DNA of 64,000 nucleotides from Rachycentron canadum (Eukaryota > Chordata > Actinopteri > Carangiformes > Rachycentridae), in assembly GCA_038496675.1 (NCBI GenBank), contig CM076656.1, positions 3,344,013 through 3,408,012 of the forward strand. Reading direction: 5' to 3'. The notes below the pieces were generated by a model, which saw only the letters and a program-made list of their open reading frames with translations, ran no database searches and was not told the DNA's origin. Both the position numbers and the translations under genes were made by a program. This document shows positions 1-11,949 of this stretch, in pieces; the stretch's first letter is position 1; every line of letters begins with the position of its first letter.

Positions 1-1499
1 GTACTATTTTACTCTAATTCCACCAGGGCTGCAATGAATGATTATCTTCATTGTTTATTAATAAGGCAATACTTTTCTTGGTTCCTATATCATTTATTTG
101 GCCTGTAAAAGGTTAGAAAATAATGGAAAATGCAAATGCAATTCAATATTTCAGAACCCAAGTTGTTGTCTTTTACATTTCCAACATTTTATGGATTGTA
201 AAACCATTTAAACTAAACTATGTGTACCTGCAGCCCCTCACAATGATATAAAAGAGATTTTCCCTTTGTCTTATTTGAAACATTTCATATAAAACCAAAA
301 AGGTAAAGCAAATATTAGAGGATCCAGATTGCAAATCAATAGACCAATCGATTAATAAACTGTACTCTGTGCAGTTCCAGTGTCTAGCACTCAAGATTAC
401 ATTAATATATTCAACATAGCTTGCTGCATTTGTTTTTGCTCTGTGTGTTGGCTCTAACCCAGGTCTTTTAGACATTACAAAGCAAGCGAGGAACATCCTA
501 TTACCGTGCTGGCTTCCTGCCCTCTGAGACACACACATAAAGTAGGAAGTGTTTGTCTGAATTAAAGCTCTGTCTGCTTTTTGCATGTGCGCTTAGTGCC
601 AGGATGCTGCCATGCTGTGCTCTGGTCTGTCTAGTCGAGGTGAGTTGGAGGCCAGCAGAGCAGAGCAGCCAAGTCTGACTGAAGGACAAGAGAGTGACAG
701 GCGGTTGTCTCCATCGGTCGGACAGACTGAAAGACAAGGATAAGGGGATAGAGGACGGGCTTTAAACGGCTGGCTAGACTTGTGATTTCACTTTGAAGTC
801 TATCGGCTGTTAAGTAGAAAGGAGACTGCGACAATTGTGGAAAAGAAAAGTGGAAAGATTCAAAGCAGTGAGCAGGTTTTTACCCTCTTCCAAATCAAGG
901 GCTCACAGAGTTTGCTTTTCTTTCTTTCATGTGTTGTGTGGATTTGGAAAGGGTTTATTACTGTATCCCCTCAGGTGTTGAGCTGCTGTTGCAGTATTGG
1001 CTTCCAGGGTTATTTGTGACTCATTGGATGCTTGAAGTAAAAGGATTGTTTGTATTCTGGGCATCAGGTGGCGATCAGACTCTTGACAAGGGTGCTTTTT
1101 ATCCCCACTCCTGTTTGTGATATTTATAGAGAACAGCCCACAGCATATCGGTAGTTTACTATTGGGTAGCATCTGTGTAGCTTTCAAATTGTGTTGTGGG
1201 AATATTGTCTCAGATGTGTATGAAGACTTGCCAGTATATTGAAGATGCAGTGGCTGTTTGGAAACACGCATTATGTGTATGAACATCAGACCAGTGTTTA
1301 TTTCGTATTTAGTCTGGTGTCTTTGCCAATAATTAGTGAATTTAAATCAATAATAAGAATGGTGTGAGGATTGTTAGAGGTAACTTGACAATCATGACCA
1401 CTATTGAGAATTAATAAGTTAGTGATAGACAGACAGAGGATGATAACTATTTAATTTTTAAAATAATTTCTCTCATAGACATGTCTTATCACTGTGATT

Positions 1500-1762
1500 T
1501 AGGGCTGCAATGACTAGTCAATTAGTTGATAAACAATATATTAATTGGCAACAATTTTGGTAATTGGTAGTTTGAACTTCTGAAATTTGAGGATTTAATG
1601 CTTTTGTTTTTAATTTGTGATCATAAACTGAATATCTTTTGGGTTTTGGATTGGTGGTCGGATTAAAAGGAACAATCTGACTAAAACTCTGTGGGAAATT
1701 ATAACAACATTTTATATACAAGACGATAAGCATTGAAACAGGAATTGTCAGTTGCAGCTGTA
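1500..1762. mobile_element. Non-autonomous element, AGGGCTGCAA-end family, copy 1
   Basis: Begins TTAGGGCTGCAATGACTAGT with ATTAATTG-rich DNA and closes with GTCAGTTGCAGCTGTA, an inverted form of the start. This matches a short, very common teleost repeat with ends of the type AGGGCTGCAAC...GTTGCAGCCCT. Boundaries are approximate and no coding capacity is seen. Confidence 0.5.
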
Positions 1763-2344
1763 CTGTAACAAGTGCCAATGTGTTGGAAACAGAGAAAGTT
1801 CTGGCCCTCCATTTGTTGTTCATCTGTGGTGGTGGACACTCTTATGGGAGAGGGCTCATGTTGTTCAGTAGGACAGCACTCTGATTCTTAGCACATCACA
1901 GCAGGTGTCAATGAAGTCATGTTGAAGCTAAGGGCACTGGCCTGCACACGACAAGCTGTTATGCCCAGCCTAGCCAAGCTTGTCAACACATTGTGTTTGA
2001 GTGTGTCGAAAGTGGGTATTTCTGAGGTGAGAGAAGATGTTGTTTTCAGGCCTGGATGTGTGAGAATGGTAGCTGATAGCCCAATTTATTTCAGAAATGT
2101 CCTGTGTGTGAGGGCGGATTTATTTTTTAATTAACAAAATTGTGCTAACACACATGTCCTGGAGACCGAGTGAAAAATAAGATGGAGATTAAGGAAGGAG
2201 GTGTGAGAGAAGAACAGCCCAGAAAGAGGGAAGGAGGGAGTAGGTTTAATGATAGGAGAGGAGGGAGATATTTTCAAAGGGTGGGAGGAGGTGGATTGAT
2301 GAAGGCAGATGGAGTGAGAGACAAATAGAGTTTACAGATATAAT

Positions 2345-2405
2345 GGATTAAATGAAACTTTAATGATCCCGGTGGGGAGGTTGGCTGCTGCAACAGTAAG
2401 CAGTA
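2345..2405 (+). repeat. Dispersed repeat fragment (ACTTTAATGATCCC type)
   Basis: ACTTTAATGATCCCGGTGGG followed by GCTGCAACAGTAAGCAG resembles a common fish repeat tail (ACTTTATTGATCCCC...TTACAGCAGC). It is short and diverged. Confidence 0.35.
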
Positions 2406-4149
2406 ACAGGATACATCATGAATGAATGGGCTGTCAGTCAGTAGAGCAAAATTAGTTTATATAAACAGATCCAAATATATATATAAACAGATCCATTAAC
2501 AATATGTGAAATACTGGAGCAGAAGCTACTGTGCCCAGTTATCTTTTTTTCATCTTTCTTTTCCTTCCCACTGATTCCAATGAAGTAGGTCTGTCTGTGT
2601 TCATTAAATCTCAGTTTAATGACTGAAATACCCATTTGGCTTGTGAGAATGATGATTTGGATTCCCTCAATAAGATGTCATGTAATCACAAATTTATGCT
2701 TTTGAAAACATGCTTTTGAAGTTGTGACTTATTTCCATTAGCAACTTTACATTCTGACAGGTTATAATTCAGGTTTCCATCCAAATGTAGTGCCAATTAC
2801 AGCTGTATTTCCAAAAAAGATTGTCAAATGGTCATTGTCAAAAAGAGGGCCTAAGTCAAACCTCAACTGGTGGAAGACAGTGATTGAAATGTGGGACTTG
2901 AGGAACATTAGTCTCCTTGTCCAATTTTATTTATACATTTTTTTAGTCTCCTCAATGGACGTCCATGCTACCATCTCTCCTTCACAAACAAGGAGTTGTT
3001 GCCTTCCTTCCTCTTGGCGGTTTTTCAAAGTGTGTCCCCACTCCTCCAATCCCCTCCTTCTCTTCCTTCCTCTCATCCTCCCTCTGGATGCAATCATAGC
3101 TGAATCCACCCAGCCAGCTGTTTGGCAGTCAAGCCCCTCCTGGATTCAGACACCATCACACCTGTATGACTCTCAGATGAATGCAGTGACCCTAGATAAA
3201 CCTGTTTTCCTGTGTGTCTAAATGGGTCAGCATGTGTTATCTGACCTGGCTTTGTGACCTTCTCTGAATCAAGACGTATTGTTGGTGTGATACTGCTTTT
3301 CTTTGGCATGAAAAGGTGTTTAACTGTAGGATTTTTATTTGTTCTCTGACTTGTACAGCACCCAGAGGGTTACTTGTGGTCACATTTGGTGTCATAAAAC
3401 TGTAAAAAGCATGTGGTGAAAGTTCCAATTTGAAAAGAAAGTGAATGAAATCTGGCCTATCTTTGATATTTGACTTGTGGAAGATCTCTTTGCATTTTTA
3501 ACTTTTGGTTCATTGCTCTTTCCCGGGCATAAAGACATTATAAACATTAAAACATTACTATTATTTTATCTGTTGTTGCAACGTCAGTATTTATTATACT
3601 GTTTTTCCAGGAAGTAACACAAAAGAGACCAAAATAGCTTCAGAGCTTTCAGAGTCTGGTCTAGATGCAGGACTTTGGTCACAGCTGCAGCTGCTACTCA
3701 GTGTTGTGCCATCTTCCAGGAGTCAGTCTGTCAACTGTTTATTAGTCAGTTACTTTATTAGCCAGCGGATAAAAATGCAGGCTTTAGGACACGTGGAAAA
3801 TTGGAAGATCTTGGGAATTTTTCTGGTGAATTTTCCCTCGATCTCCAACCCAGTCATTACACTAAACCTCTGCTGGATGGCTGGCTGCTGTCAGTCTCAG
3901 GCCTGCTTGTTTAACATGCTCACACACAGTAGTATACTCCTCATACTGATAACTTTAGGGAGCAATGTACATAGGAATAAGAAATGTGGTCACAGTTACA
4001 GATAATCTATTCATAGTTCATAGTATGGTATCCAGAGTCCCTTTTAATATTTCTTGATTGTATTGGGTTGCCATTGGGTCAATGAGCAGAACTTTCAGGC
4101 CATTATATTCTGTTTTAAATCAATTTTCACGGAATGTGTCAATTGAATC

Positions 4150-4399
4150 TGAAAGATGACATTGATTAATTGATTAGTCAATTGACAAAAATTAATATGG
4201 AGCCAATATGTTGACAAAAATGCTTAAAATTGTTACTTAAATGTAAGAATTTCCTGCTTTTCTTCCTCTTGTTTTTAGACAGAATGGTGTTGGTAATTTC
4301 CCCCTATTTTCTGATGATAGAGGAAAGGATCAATTGATTGACTGATGAACAGAATATTCAGCAGGTTAATCAATAATTAAGATATTTTTCGGCAGCCCT
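4150..4399. mobile_element. Non-autonomous element, AGGGCTGCAA-end family, copy 2
   Basis: ATTGATTAATTGATTAGTCAATT at the left and TTAATCAATAATTAAGATAT followed by GGCAGCCCTGG at the right form degenerate inverted ends like copy 1. About 250 bases, diverged. Confidence 0.5.
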
Positions 4400-5154
4400 G
4401 GCTTGCCCAACCCCGTACATTGTTTTGTATTCACTTTTTGTAAGGATATCCTGACCACTATGGGTTTACAGTTACGGTGCAGCTCAGAAAATAGAAAGAG
4501 AAGGAGAAAATGGACAGTACCAGCGAGCAAACCCAGTAAATACCACAGTTCTCAGTAAATAACACTCCTGGGAATCAAACCCTGCATGGGTGGAGAGGAT
4601 CTCTACATAGCACAATCCAGTGCCACCTAAATTGTATTTTTAAAAACAAGTCTTGTGTCAGTTAAATCAGATATTTGGAAGATTTTTTTTTTTGGGTGTG
4701 GCAACCATATGAAGTTGTTCAGTGTGATAAATATTCAATATGATTCCTTTCTCTTACTAACCTCTGTAATCTGACTGAAACAGCAGTGATCCTATTGTTT
4801 TTATTGTGGCTTTGGGTGACAACAATATTTAGAGTAGGTGACTCTAAGCAAGATGTCCTCCAGCTGATGTCCTTTGGTTACTGTGTACTAAACACATCAG
4901 CTGCCAAACCTGCTGACATCTGCTTCACTGATGCTATCTGCTCTGTAGATAGACACAGGGCCAAGTTACTTTGTGACATACAGGCTCAAACACAGATTGA
5001 CATAGGGACAACATGAAGACCTTTACTCCAGGCAACTTCAGCTCCATGTTTAGAGATCTAGTTCTGTCTCTGAAGTACCATTACTTCCCTGAGCTACCAA
5101 TGTTAGAGCATGGAGAATAGATCAAGTATGAATGAATCAAGGACTTTTTTGTTC

Positions 5155-5156
<2 letters not shown>

Positions 5157-5203
<47 letters not shown>
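5157..5203. repeat. (TG)n microsatellite
   Basis: Uninterrupted TG dinucleotides, about 23 units. Confidence 0.97.
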
Positions 5204-5204
<1 letters not shown>

Positions 5205-5580
5205 TATTCATGTGAGAAACGACCAGTGGGTGTATGTTTGCCACGTGAAGATGAACTATTAGTTGTTCTTATCCCATAGTAAAGTTAATAATTGCTGCTC
5301 TTCCTTCCTCTCCATCCTTATGCCAATAATCTTTATCTCCTCTTCTTCATCTCCTAGACCAGCCCTCCCTTTTTACCATCAAGCAGAATTCTGTAGCATA
5401 GACACATTTATAAAAGGGTTTCCCACAGGCCAAGATAAAACGGGAAGATGGTTAAAAATGTTTAATGTCACAGAACCTCAAATAGACTTTAGTGCTGTGG
5501 AGCTGCAGTTCAAAGCAGTTTTCTCCCAGAGGCCACATATGAGAAGGTTTAGCAGCTTTTTCTGTAGCTTCATCACTGGT

Positions 5581-5836
5581 TTAGAATTGCAACTAACAAA
5601 TATCATTTCATTAGTGATAAATTGGGTTCATAAAAATTAAAAAAAAAAAAAATCTTGTCATTTCATATGCTAAAAGATTCATCACAAGCGTAATCAAAAG
5701 ATTTATCCATATGGAAATGATTGGAAGTTACATGCCAAGTTTTTTCTTGATAAATGACTTTTAGAAGAAGAGTTACTGTCAGTTAATTCCTTAGTTGATC
5801 AACAGGAAATTAATCTGTTTGTTTCAACACTAATTA
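5581..5836. mobile_element. Non-autonomous element, AGGGCTGCAA-end family, copy 3
   Basis: Left part has TTGCAACTAACAAATATCATTTC, a close match to the usual GCTGCAACTAACGATTATTTTC. The right part has TTAGTTGATCAAC and AATTAATCTGTTTG. The outer GGGCT is lost, so this is a decayed copy. Confidence 0.45.
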
Positions 5837-7146
5837 AGATTTTCATCAACAAAATTAAAAGGAAACTAGAAGTCTTCAAAGTCCCCTGTGATTCCAGCTG
5901 CATATCAACTAATGCCGCATGGGACTGTGACCTCAGGCTTCAAAAACCTGTATTTGGATTTACTGGAACCATCTGAAGTGTGCTGGTGTAGCAGTTATCA
6001 TTGTGCTCAAGCAACACAAAAGCAATATTATGACACTGCCTTATCAGACTTTGGGGAGTCATTGTAGTGCATTTTTCTGCTGTTGTGGTCGATAAGTGTA
6101 TGTATGGGAAACAGTGGCTTTTGGCAGGAATTTGTGACAATGCAGGTACCATAATACAGACATCATGTGTAGAAAGTATATATAACTAGGACAGCCCCAC
6201 CCCCTCTCCTCTCACTTGTCTCTCATGTTTCCTCTCTCTATCTCGCTCCCTGTCCGACATACAGCCTGTTTACGTAAAATGTTAATTCTAGCAACAGAGG
6301 AGTTTTCCCAGGGCGTTTATGTGGCAGATGAAGTTTCAGAGGCCAATAAAACTGCTCAGTGCTGCTCATTTACACATACACTCACTAGCTGCTCTGCATG
6401 GAGGGTTGCTGGTTACCTAGGTAACCTGCTCACGAAGTACACAGTGTACCCCCTTGGTTGCTGCGGCTACCCCAGACCATAATATGTCAGGTAGTCAGAG
6501 TGCAGGATAAAGGATGTTAACAGAGCAGCAGGGTGGTTGTGAGCTGGTTTGTTGTCCCCGGTGATCAGAAACAAGGAAAGATGTGTATCTCTTTTAAAGC
6601 AAAGAGATGAAAAATAAAGAATTTATTGTCTTGTTTTTTGGAAAGATGAAAACATACTCTATTATTTCTTCCCCCTGACAACAGGCTTGTTTGGCTTGAA
6701 TCACCCAAGTGTAAGTTGTAGAGACTTACAGGGGAGAAACATTTCACAATGCAATGACAACAATAGTCTCCAACAGGATTCAGATTTCTGGAGTCAATTG
6801 TGTACCAATCTAAACCCACTTTATAACCCACTATTGTCTTCCAAAGCAGTCTGGTCTTGCCACTGTTCATTTAAACCCTCTTGGTGTTAACAATTTGTAA
6901 CTCACAAGTATGTAACAGAACTGCTGCAGTAAGACCATATAATGGGCCAAAGCTCATGGCAGATGAAGTGCTATAAGATCTATAGCAGCAGGAAATGATA
7001 TTAATGCTAACTGAGGCAGTAGTACTAGATGGAAATGCAGTCTTAGTCTAAGAATAGGAAATGAACCTTACTGCAGCATCACATTTGGATTTTAGTGAGA
7101 TGTGTGAACATCTATAAGATGGATTGTTTATCTATTCTAGTTTATT

Positions 7147-7236
7147 ATGAGCATGTTAGCATGCTTACATTAGCATTTATGTGAAAGCAGTACTGTGTAT
7201 AAGTACAGCCTCACAGAGTTGTTGGCATGACTGTTA
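7147..7236 (+). repeat. Dispersed repeat (GCATGTTAGCATGC type)
   Basis: ATGAGCATGTTAGCATGCTTACATTAGC followed by AGTACAGCC(TCA) resembles a common teleost repeat with TGTTAGCATGCTAACATTTGC and AAGTACAGCTGAGG. Low-complexity similarity from memory only. Confidence 0.35.
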
Positions 7237-8485
7237 CCTTTTTTTTAGCTGTGTCGACATTTACGATGTTATTATCTCAAAGTTTGGATAAATATTGGTT
7301 ATCATCTGTTATGTTTCCATATTAGAAATTTAGCAAAACTGTCAGTCAAACAAAACAAGGCACTCAAGTACTGACCAACAGCTAATTCCAGTCGATAGAA
7401 AATAATAGTGGAATCTTTCAGTTCCACTCTTCCCACTTTTAAATAAAAAGACTGGTTGGTATGTTAGTTAGTTGGTTAGTCATTCAATTACAGTTAATTA
7501 GTGCATTTTTCAGCTAGAGACGAACAAACAGGGTAAGAAATGAAAGCATCCTTGTAGACTGTGCTGAGATTTTCATGTCACATGATAAGGGAAGTCATGC
7601 TCATTCGCTCCCTGCAAGAAGTGAAAGGGCATTTCACTAAATCTACATGCTTATTTATACCGTGGTAAAGACTTATCTGAGATGTTTCCACTGAATGCAA
7701 GCTGTTATTGAGTTAATGTAAGCTATTTCAGGGGAATTTCCACTGGATATAAGGGAACATGGTGGGAAATATTCCAATCACAACATTAACTGAGACAAAC
7801 GGATAAAGGCAGCTCACTAGAGAGAAACATTTTAAACCAGATATACAGGGCATATAGATATTTATACAGTGCCTTCCACTGAAATCTTACTGAGTCTGTT
7901 AAATATTATGTTTGAGGAATAGTTATGGCAAATTTATTTATTGACATTTTTGCTTAGAGTTAGAGGAGAAGATTAGAAAATTTGGTTATTTACAAGATAT
8001 GAGTTTTACCAAACGGCTACTCTACTTTTCTTGTCACAAGAGGTTTTAGTTTTTTAGTTGCTGATGTTGAATGGGCTAAATCTAATCTGATGTATGTGTC
8101 AAAAATAGTGCCAGCTGTCAGCAGCCAAACCAATTGTCATAAGACAAAGTCGGCCACACAAACCAGTGTGAACAGTGTGAGGAGAAGGTGTCATGGTCAA
8201 CGCACTGACTCACTCACTCACACAACTGGGAGCCTCATGCCAAATCCGGACTGTGATTATGGCGCTTGAGTCAGTGGTTAGACACATCAAGGATCCTGTG
8301 GCTTTTTTCTTAGATGAATGAGCTGATTATGTTTGCAAGCATGCAGATATGGTCTGATGACACAGCTCAGTGGATTGCTGAACAGATACAGTAATCATCA
8401 CATCCTGTTCTCTCATATTAGACACACAAATATGAAACAGTGTGGTTTATAGTGTGGACAACCACTGAAACTGGTTGTGCTAAAA

Positions 8486-8488
<3 letters not shown>

Positions 8489-8540
<52 letters not shown>
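8489..8540. repeat. (GT)n-(GC)n microsatellite
   Basis: About 23 GT units ending in GCGCGC, an alternating purine-pyrimidine tract of the kind that can adopt Z-DNA. Confidence 0.95.
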
Positions 8541-8665
8541 CTACTAAAGGCTTAATTGAGGACAGCTTGTCCAATTGTAGACAAAAGCTGTGTCCCCAAT
8601 TGGGGAAAAAACAGATTTTTGGGTCAATGGTTTGAGTTGGGTTAAGATTAGGGTTAGGCAAAAGT
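8541..8665. repeat. Dispersed repeat next to the GT tract
   Basis: Contains GTCCCCAATTGGGG, GGGTTAAGATTAGGGTTAGG and similar phrases found in a common fish repeat (GTGGGGACATT...GGGTTAGGGTTAGG) that often sits beside GT repeats. The GGTTAGG is not a telomere array. Confidence 0.35.
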
Positions 8666-10366
8666 GACCTATCCCAATGCATGCATCTGTGTGTCTGTCA
8701 GTAGCCATCCAACACAATCATGCACAAGGGTTGGGTTCAAGGAGATCTTGGTTACAAAATACCCAGATTTGTTTTTTATTGAGCCTTTTGTCTTGTCTTG
8801 CTCTTTTTGTGGAAGCATTTAGGAATGTCATTTTATAGTCAGGGCTGACAGTTGCTTTTGTTGGTAAAATGACGAGTGGCATATTTCATATTTTGTCACT
8901 CATTAAAATGAATTCTATAAAGGTTCAACTGAACACTATTAGCTGTAGTCTGATTAATGTGCAGTGTCCTAACTGTTTATAAATATGAAGAAGTCATCAC
9001 ATCACTTTCATCCCCTTTCCACTGGTCAAAAAAATCTGCTAAGACCCTCTAACATTGGGCTTTTGTCTGCAATGAAAAAGACTACATTCAGAATGAGTTC
9101 AGGTCAAATCACTCAGGAGAAATTAGTTTTTATCGGGTCTGATTGGCATTGATGTTAACACGACACCCTAATGAACCTGCTAATCTTCACTCCTCCTAGG
9201 CTCAAAGTATCTCATGGAGACGCCAACTCTTTTTCAGTTGTGTGCGTGCGGCTTTCAAACCTGATTATTTTGTGATGTCATCCTGAAGCACATCTGGCCA
9301 ATTAGCGACTCAGGCTGGGGATTGTTTAATGCAACAAGCTTACACAATTCTTTCCCAAGGAACAGTGTTTCTCTGTTTCACCTTTTTCGGATCGGATAGT
9401 GACCCAGGAAATCCACTTGGCAACCCTAAGTGTCAGAGGGTTGACCCCACAAAATGACCCATATCAAGATTAGAGATGAGGCAAGGAGGGTCAGGCTTGT
9501 GGTGAGACAAGCCAATGGGTCCTGATCAAAGTCACAGTCTGACATCCATAAACAATTCTGAGAGGAGTATGTAGGAATACTCTGCAATAGCTTGGGAAAA
9601 GTCAACAGCAGTCATTTGAAACATAACACGGCATATTCACAGGGTTACTGATGATGTAAACAAAAAATCCCTGAGATAATAGGGAACATTTTGTCATACA
9701 AAAATAAAGACTTAAACTTTGTTCGAATTGAAGTTGTCACATAAAATTTGATTCAGCTTTTTTTTTTTTTTTTCAAAATGAGGGACCAATTATGAATCAA
9801 AATGGATGTTTCATTCAAGCATTCTTACTAAATTGACTTCTTGTATTTTCAATGTAGTCAAGTTTGTTGTTGGAATTAAAGTTTTGGTCGTCTCACTCCT
9901 TGCAACCATGGGCAAACTAGTCTCTTGAAACTTGAAAAGTATAATCACTACTGAACGATAATATCTTGCAGCTAAAATGTGACTCACACCTCTCAGATTT
10001 CACTGACTTGTAATTCACAGTTGGGGGAGTGTTGACTGTCGGGATAATTTTGTTCACTTTTGATGTTTGGCCAGATACCGATATGCATTCGAGTCAATGG
10101 ATGCATTGGCTTGGCTTTTTCTTGCAAGAAAGAGACAGTAAGACAGGTTGTGCCAAGTTGCTGAGCTAAGCAGTTTGAGTTGACCAGCAACATGTTTGCA
10201 ATACAACAGACTAGTCAGCCAAGTGAGTCCAGGGCCAATGTACCTGTCTTTCTGTCTCTCCTGTCTAACCAGTCTGTCAAGGTGTGTATGTGAAGCTGCG
10301 GGGAAGTAAGACAATAGAGTAGATCATGTTGCTATGAAACCTGACTAGCTGCTGCAGACAGGAGTG

Positions 10367-10368
<2 letters not shown>

Positions 10369-10403
<35 letters not shown>
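10369..10403. repeat. (TG)n microsatellite
   Basis: About 17 TG units, uninterrupted. Confidence 0.95.
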
Positions 10404-10406
<3 letters not shown>

Positions 10407-10799
10407 CATAACTTTTGCATATAATTACTTAGATTAAAGGCGATAATGTCTTTGCCAATGTATTTAATTTGGCACACCAGATGGAAGATTTGCCATTTTT
10501 TTCCCCTTATGTCATCTATTGTGTCCTCCTTTGTCATGACAGTGAGTTATTTTTGTTCCTTTGAAGTGAATATTCTTCCTTGTTGTACCTTTTTTAAATT
10601 GAAACATGTCTGAAATGTCTAAAATCTAGGATCTCAGGAATGTTATCACTCTCTGTAGCTAAAGGTAAAGAAGAAGACGACTTTGTGGCAGGAATTGTTG
10701 CCATTGTTGACCTGAATAAATTACATTAGCATAAATGTATAGAATCGTTAATTGTTCTGTTTGCATGAAAGACAGACCAGAAGAGAGACGGTTTGTGTG

Positions 10800-10800
<1 letters not shown>

Positions 10801-10848
<48 letters not shown>
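10801..10848. repeat. (GGCT)12 microsatellite
   Basis: Twelve perfect GGCT units; an uncommon tetranucleotide in this window. It creates a short Trp-Leu-Ala-Gly frame that is not a gene. Confidence 0.97.
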
Positions 10849-10849
<1 letters not shown>

Positions 10850-11890
10850 CCTCGTTGCAGCAACAGAGTGTTTATTGTGGTAAAGGAGGTCAGATGATGG
10901 AGTTGCTGTCATCCATGTTTATTATCAACACATGACAAACACATGTGCACACTATCGCTCTGCATGTGTGCCTCACTGCTCTCCCCTCTCTTCTCTTCAT
11001 TCAGGTGTCAGTCAGTAAAGAAGTTGTTATGCATTGACTAACATGTGACTGGTTAGAGTGTGACTGTCACTGATTTATCATTCAATGTTAACATGGAGAA
11101 GGCAGAAGCTTGTATTGAAGCTTTTTGTCCTTTTTGTCCTTGAATCTTCCTGAAGACACAGTTAAGGTTGCACTAACTGTTTGGGTAACCCTAACTGTGA
11201 CCCTAATGAATGAAGTGAGAACTGACGGCACAGAATTGTCCAAAAGGTTCTGTTTTATTTACTATCAGTATATTAGTAAAGCAATACCACCAAAGTAGAA
11301 TTGTTTTTTTAATGTGTAAAACAAAGTTAGACTATATTTTAATTGAGCTACATATTGTTGCCAAACAACATTTTCTGGATACTGAGATAATAGGCCTAGT
11401 GTAATCTGTAATCTGTCTGTGACTGTGATCTGAGACATTAACAGTTTTCCTCTTAAACCACTGCATAGCTGTAAAAAAAAAATAAATAAATACACACACT
11501 GAAAAACAAGGTCTCAAGCTATTGCACAACAGGAAGAAACACCCATTATTCACTCAACCGAACCATTCAAACTGATGTAAACAAATACAGACATGACAAT
11601 AGTTGAAACCCATCACAGGAACCCATTTGGCTCCATTGGGTACTGTGGGAGTGAAGCTGTTCACTCACTCAGAGCTGACTATGATCTTTGATGTGATCAC
11701 TCTCTGATTCATTTTAATCCACTAAAATTATGTATAATTTGAAGAGCTATGAATCACATATTTCCTCTAAAGTCTGTGTGGACAGCCAGGTTTGGGTGTG
11801 TTTGTGTAGGACTACAGTCTGTTTCAATGTCCACAGGGGAAAGAAAGAAACATGAAAGTAGTTCCTGCAAGGCAGAACAAACATTGTTCG

Positions 11891-11892
<2 letters not shown>

Positions 11893-11947
<55 letters not shown>

Positions 11948-11949
11948 TT
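11893..11949. repeat. (GT)n microsatellite
   Basis: About 24 GT units, then ATGTGTGTTT. Confidence 0.95.

Noticed and set aside
2790..3221. 143-codon frame on the + strand in intron 1
   Set aside because: No recognisable domain, compositional bias of ordinary intron sequence, no splice context.
8640..8665. GGTTAGGG-like words as a possible interstitial telomere repeat
   Set aside because: Only about two imperfect units; they belong to a dispersed fish repeat next to a GT tract.
10735..10935. Frame with repeated Gly-Trp-Leu-Ala
   Set aside because: Direct translation of the (GGCT)12 repeat.
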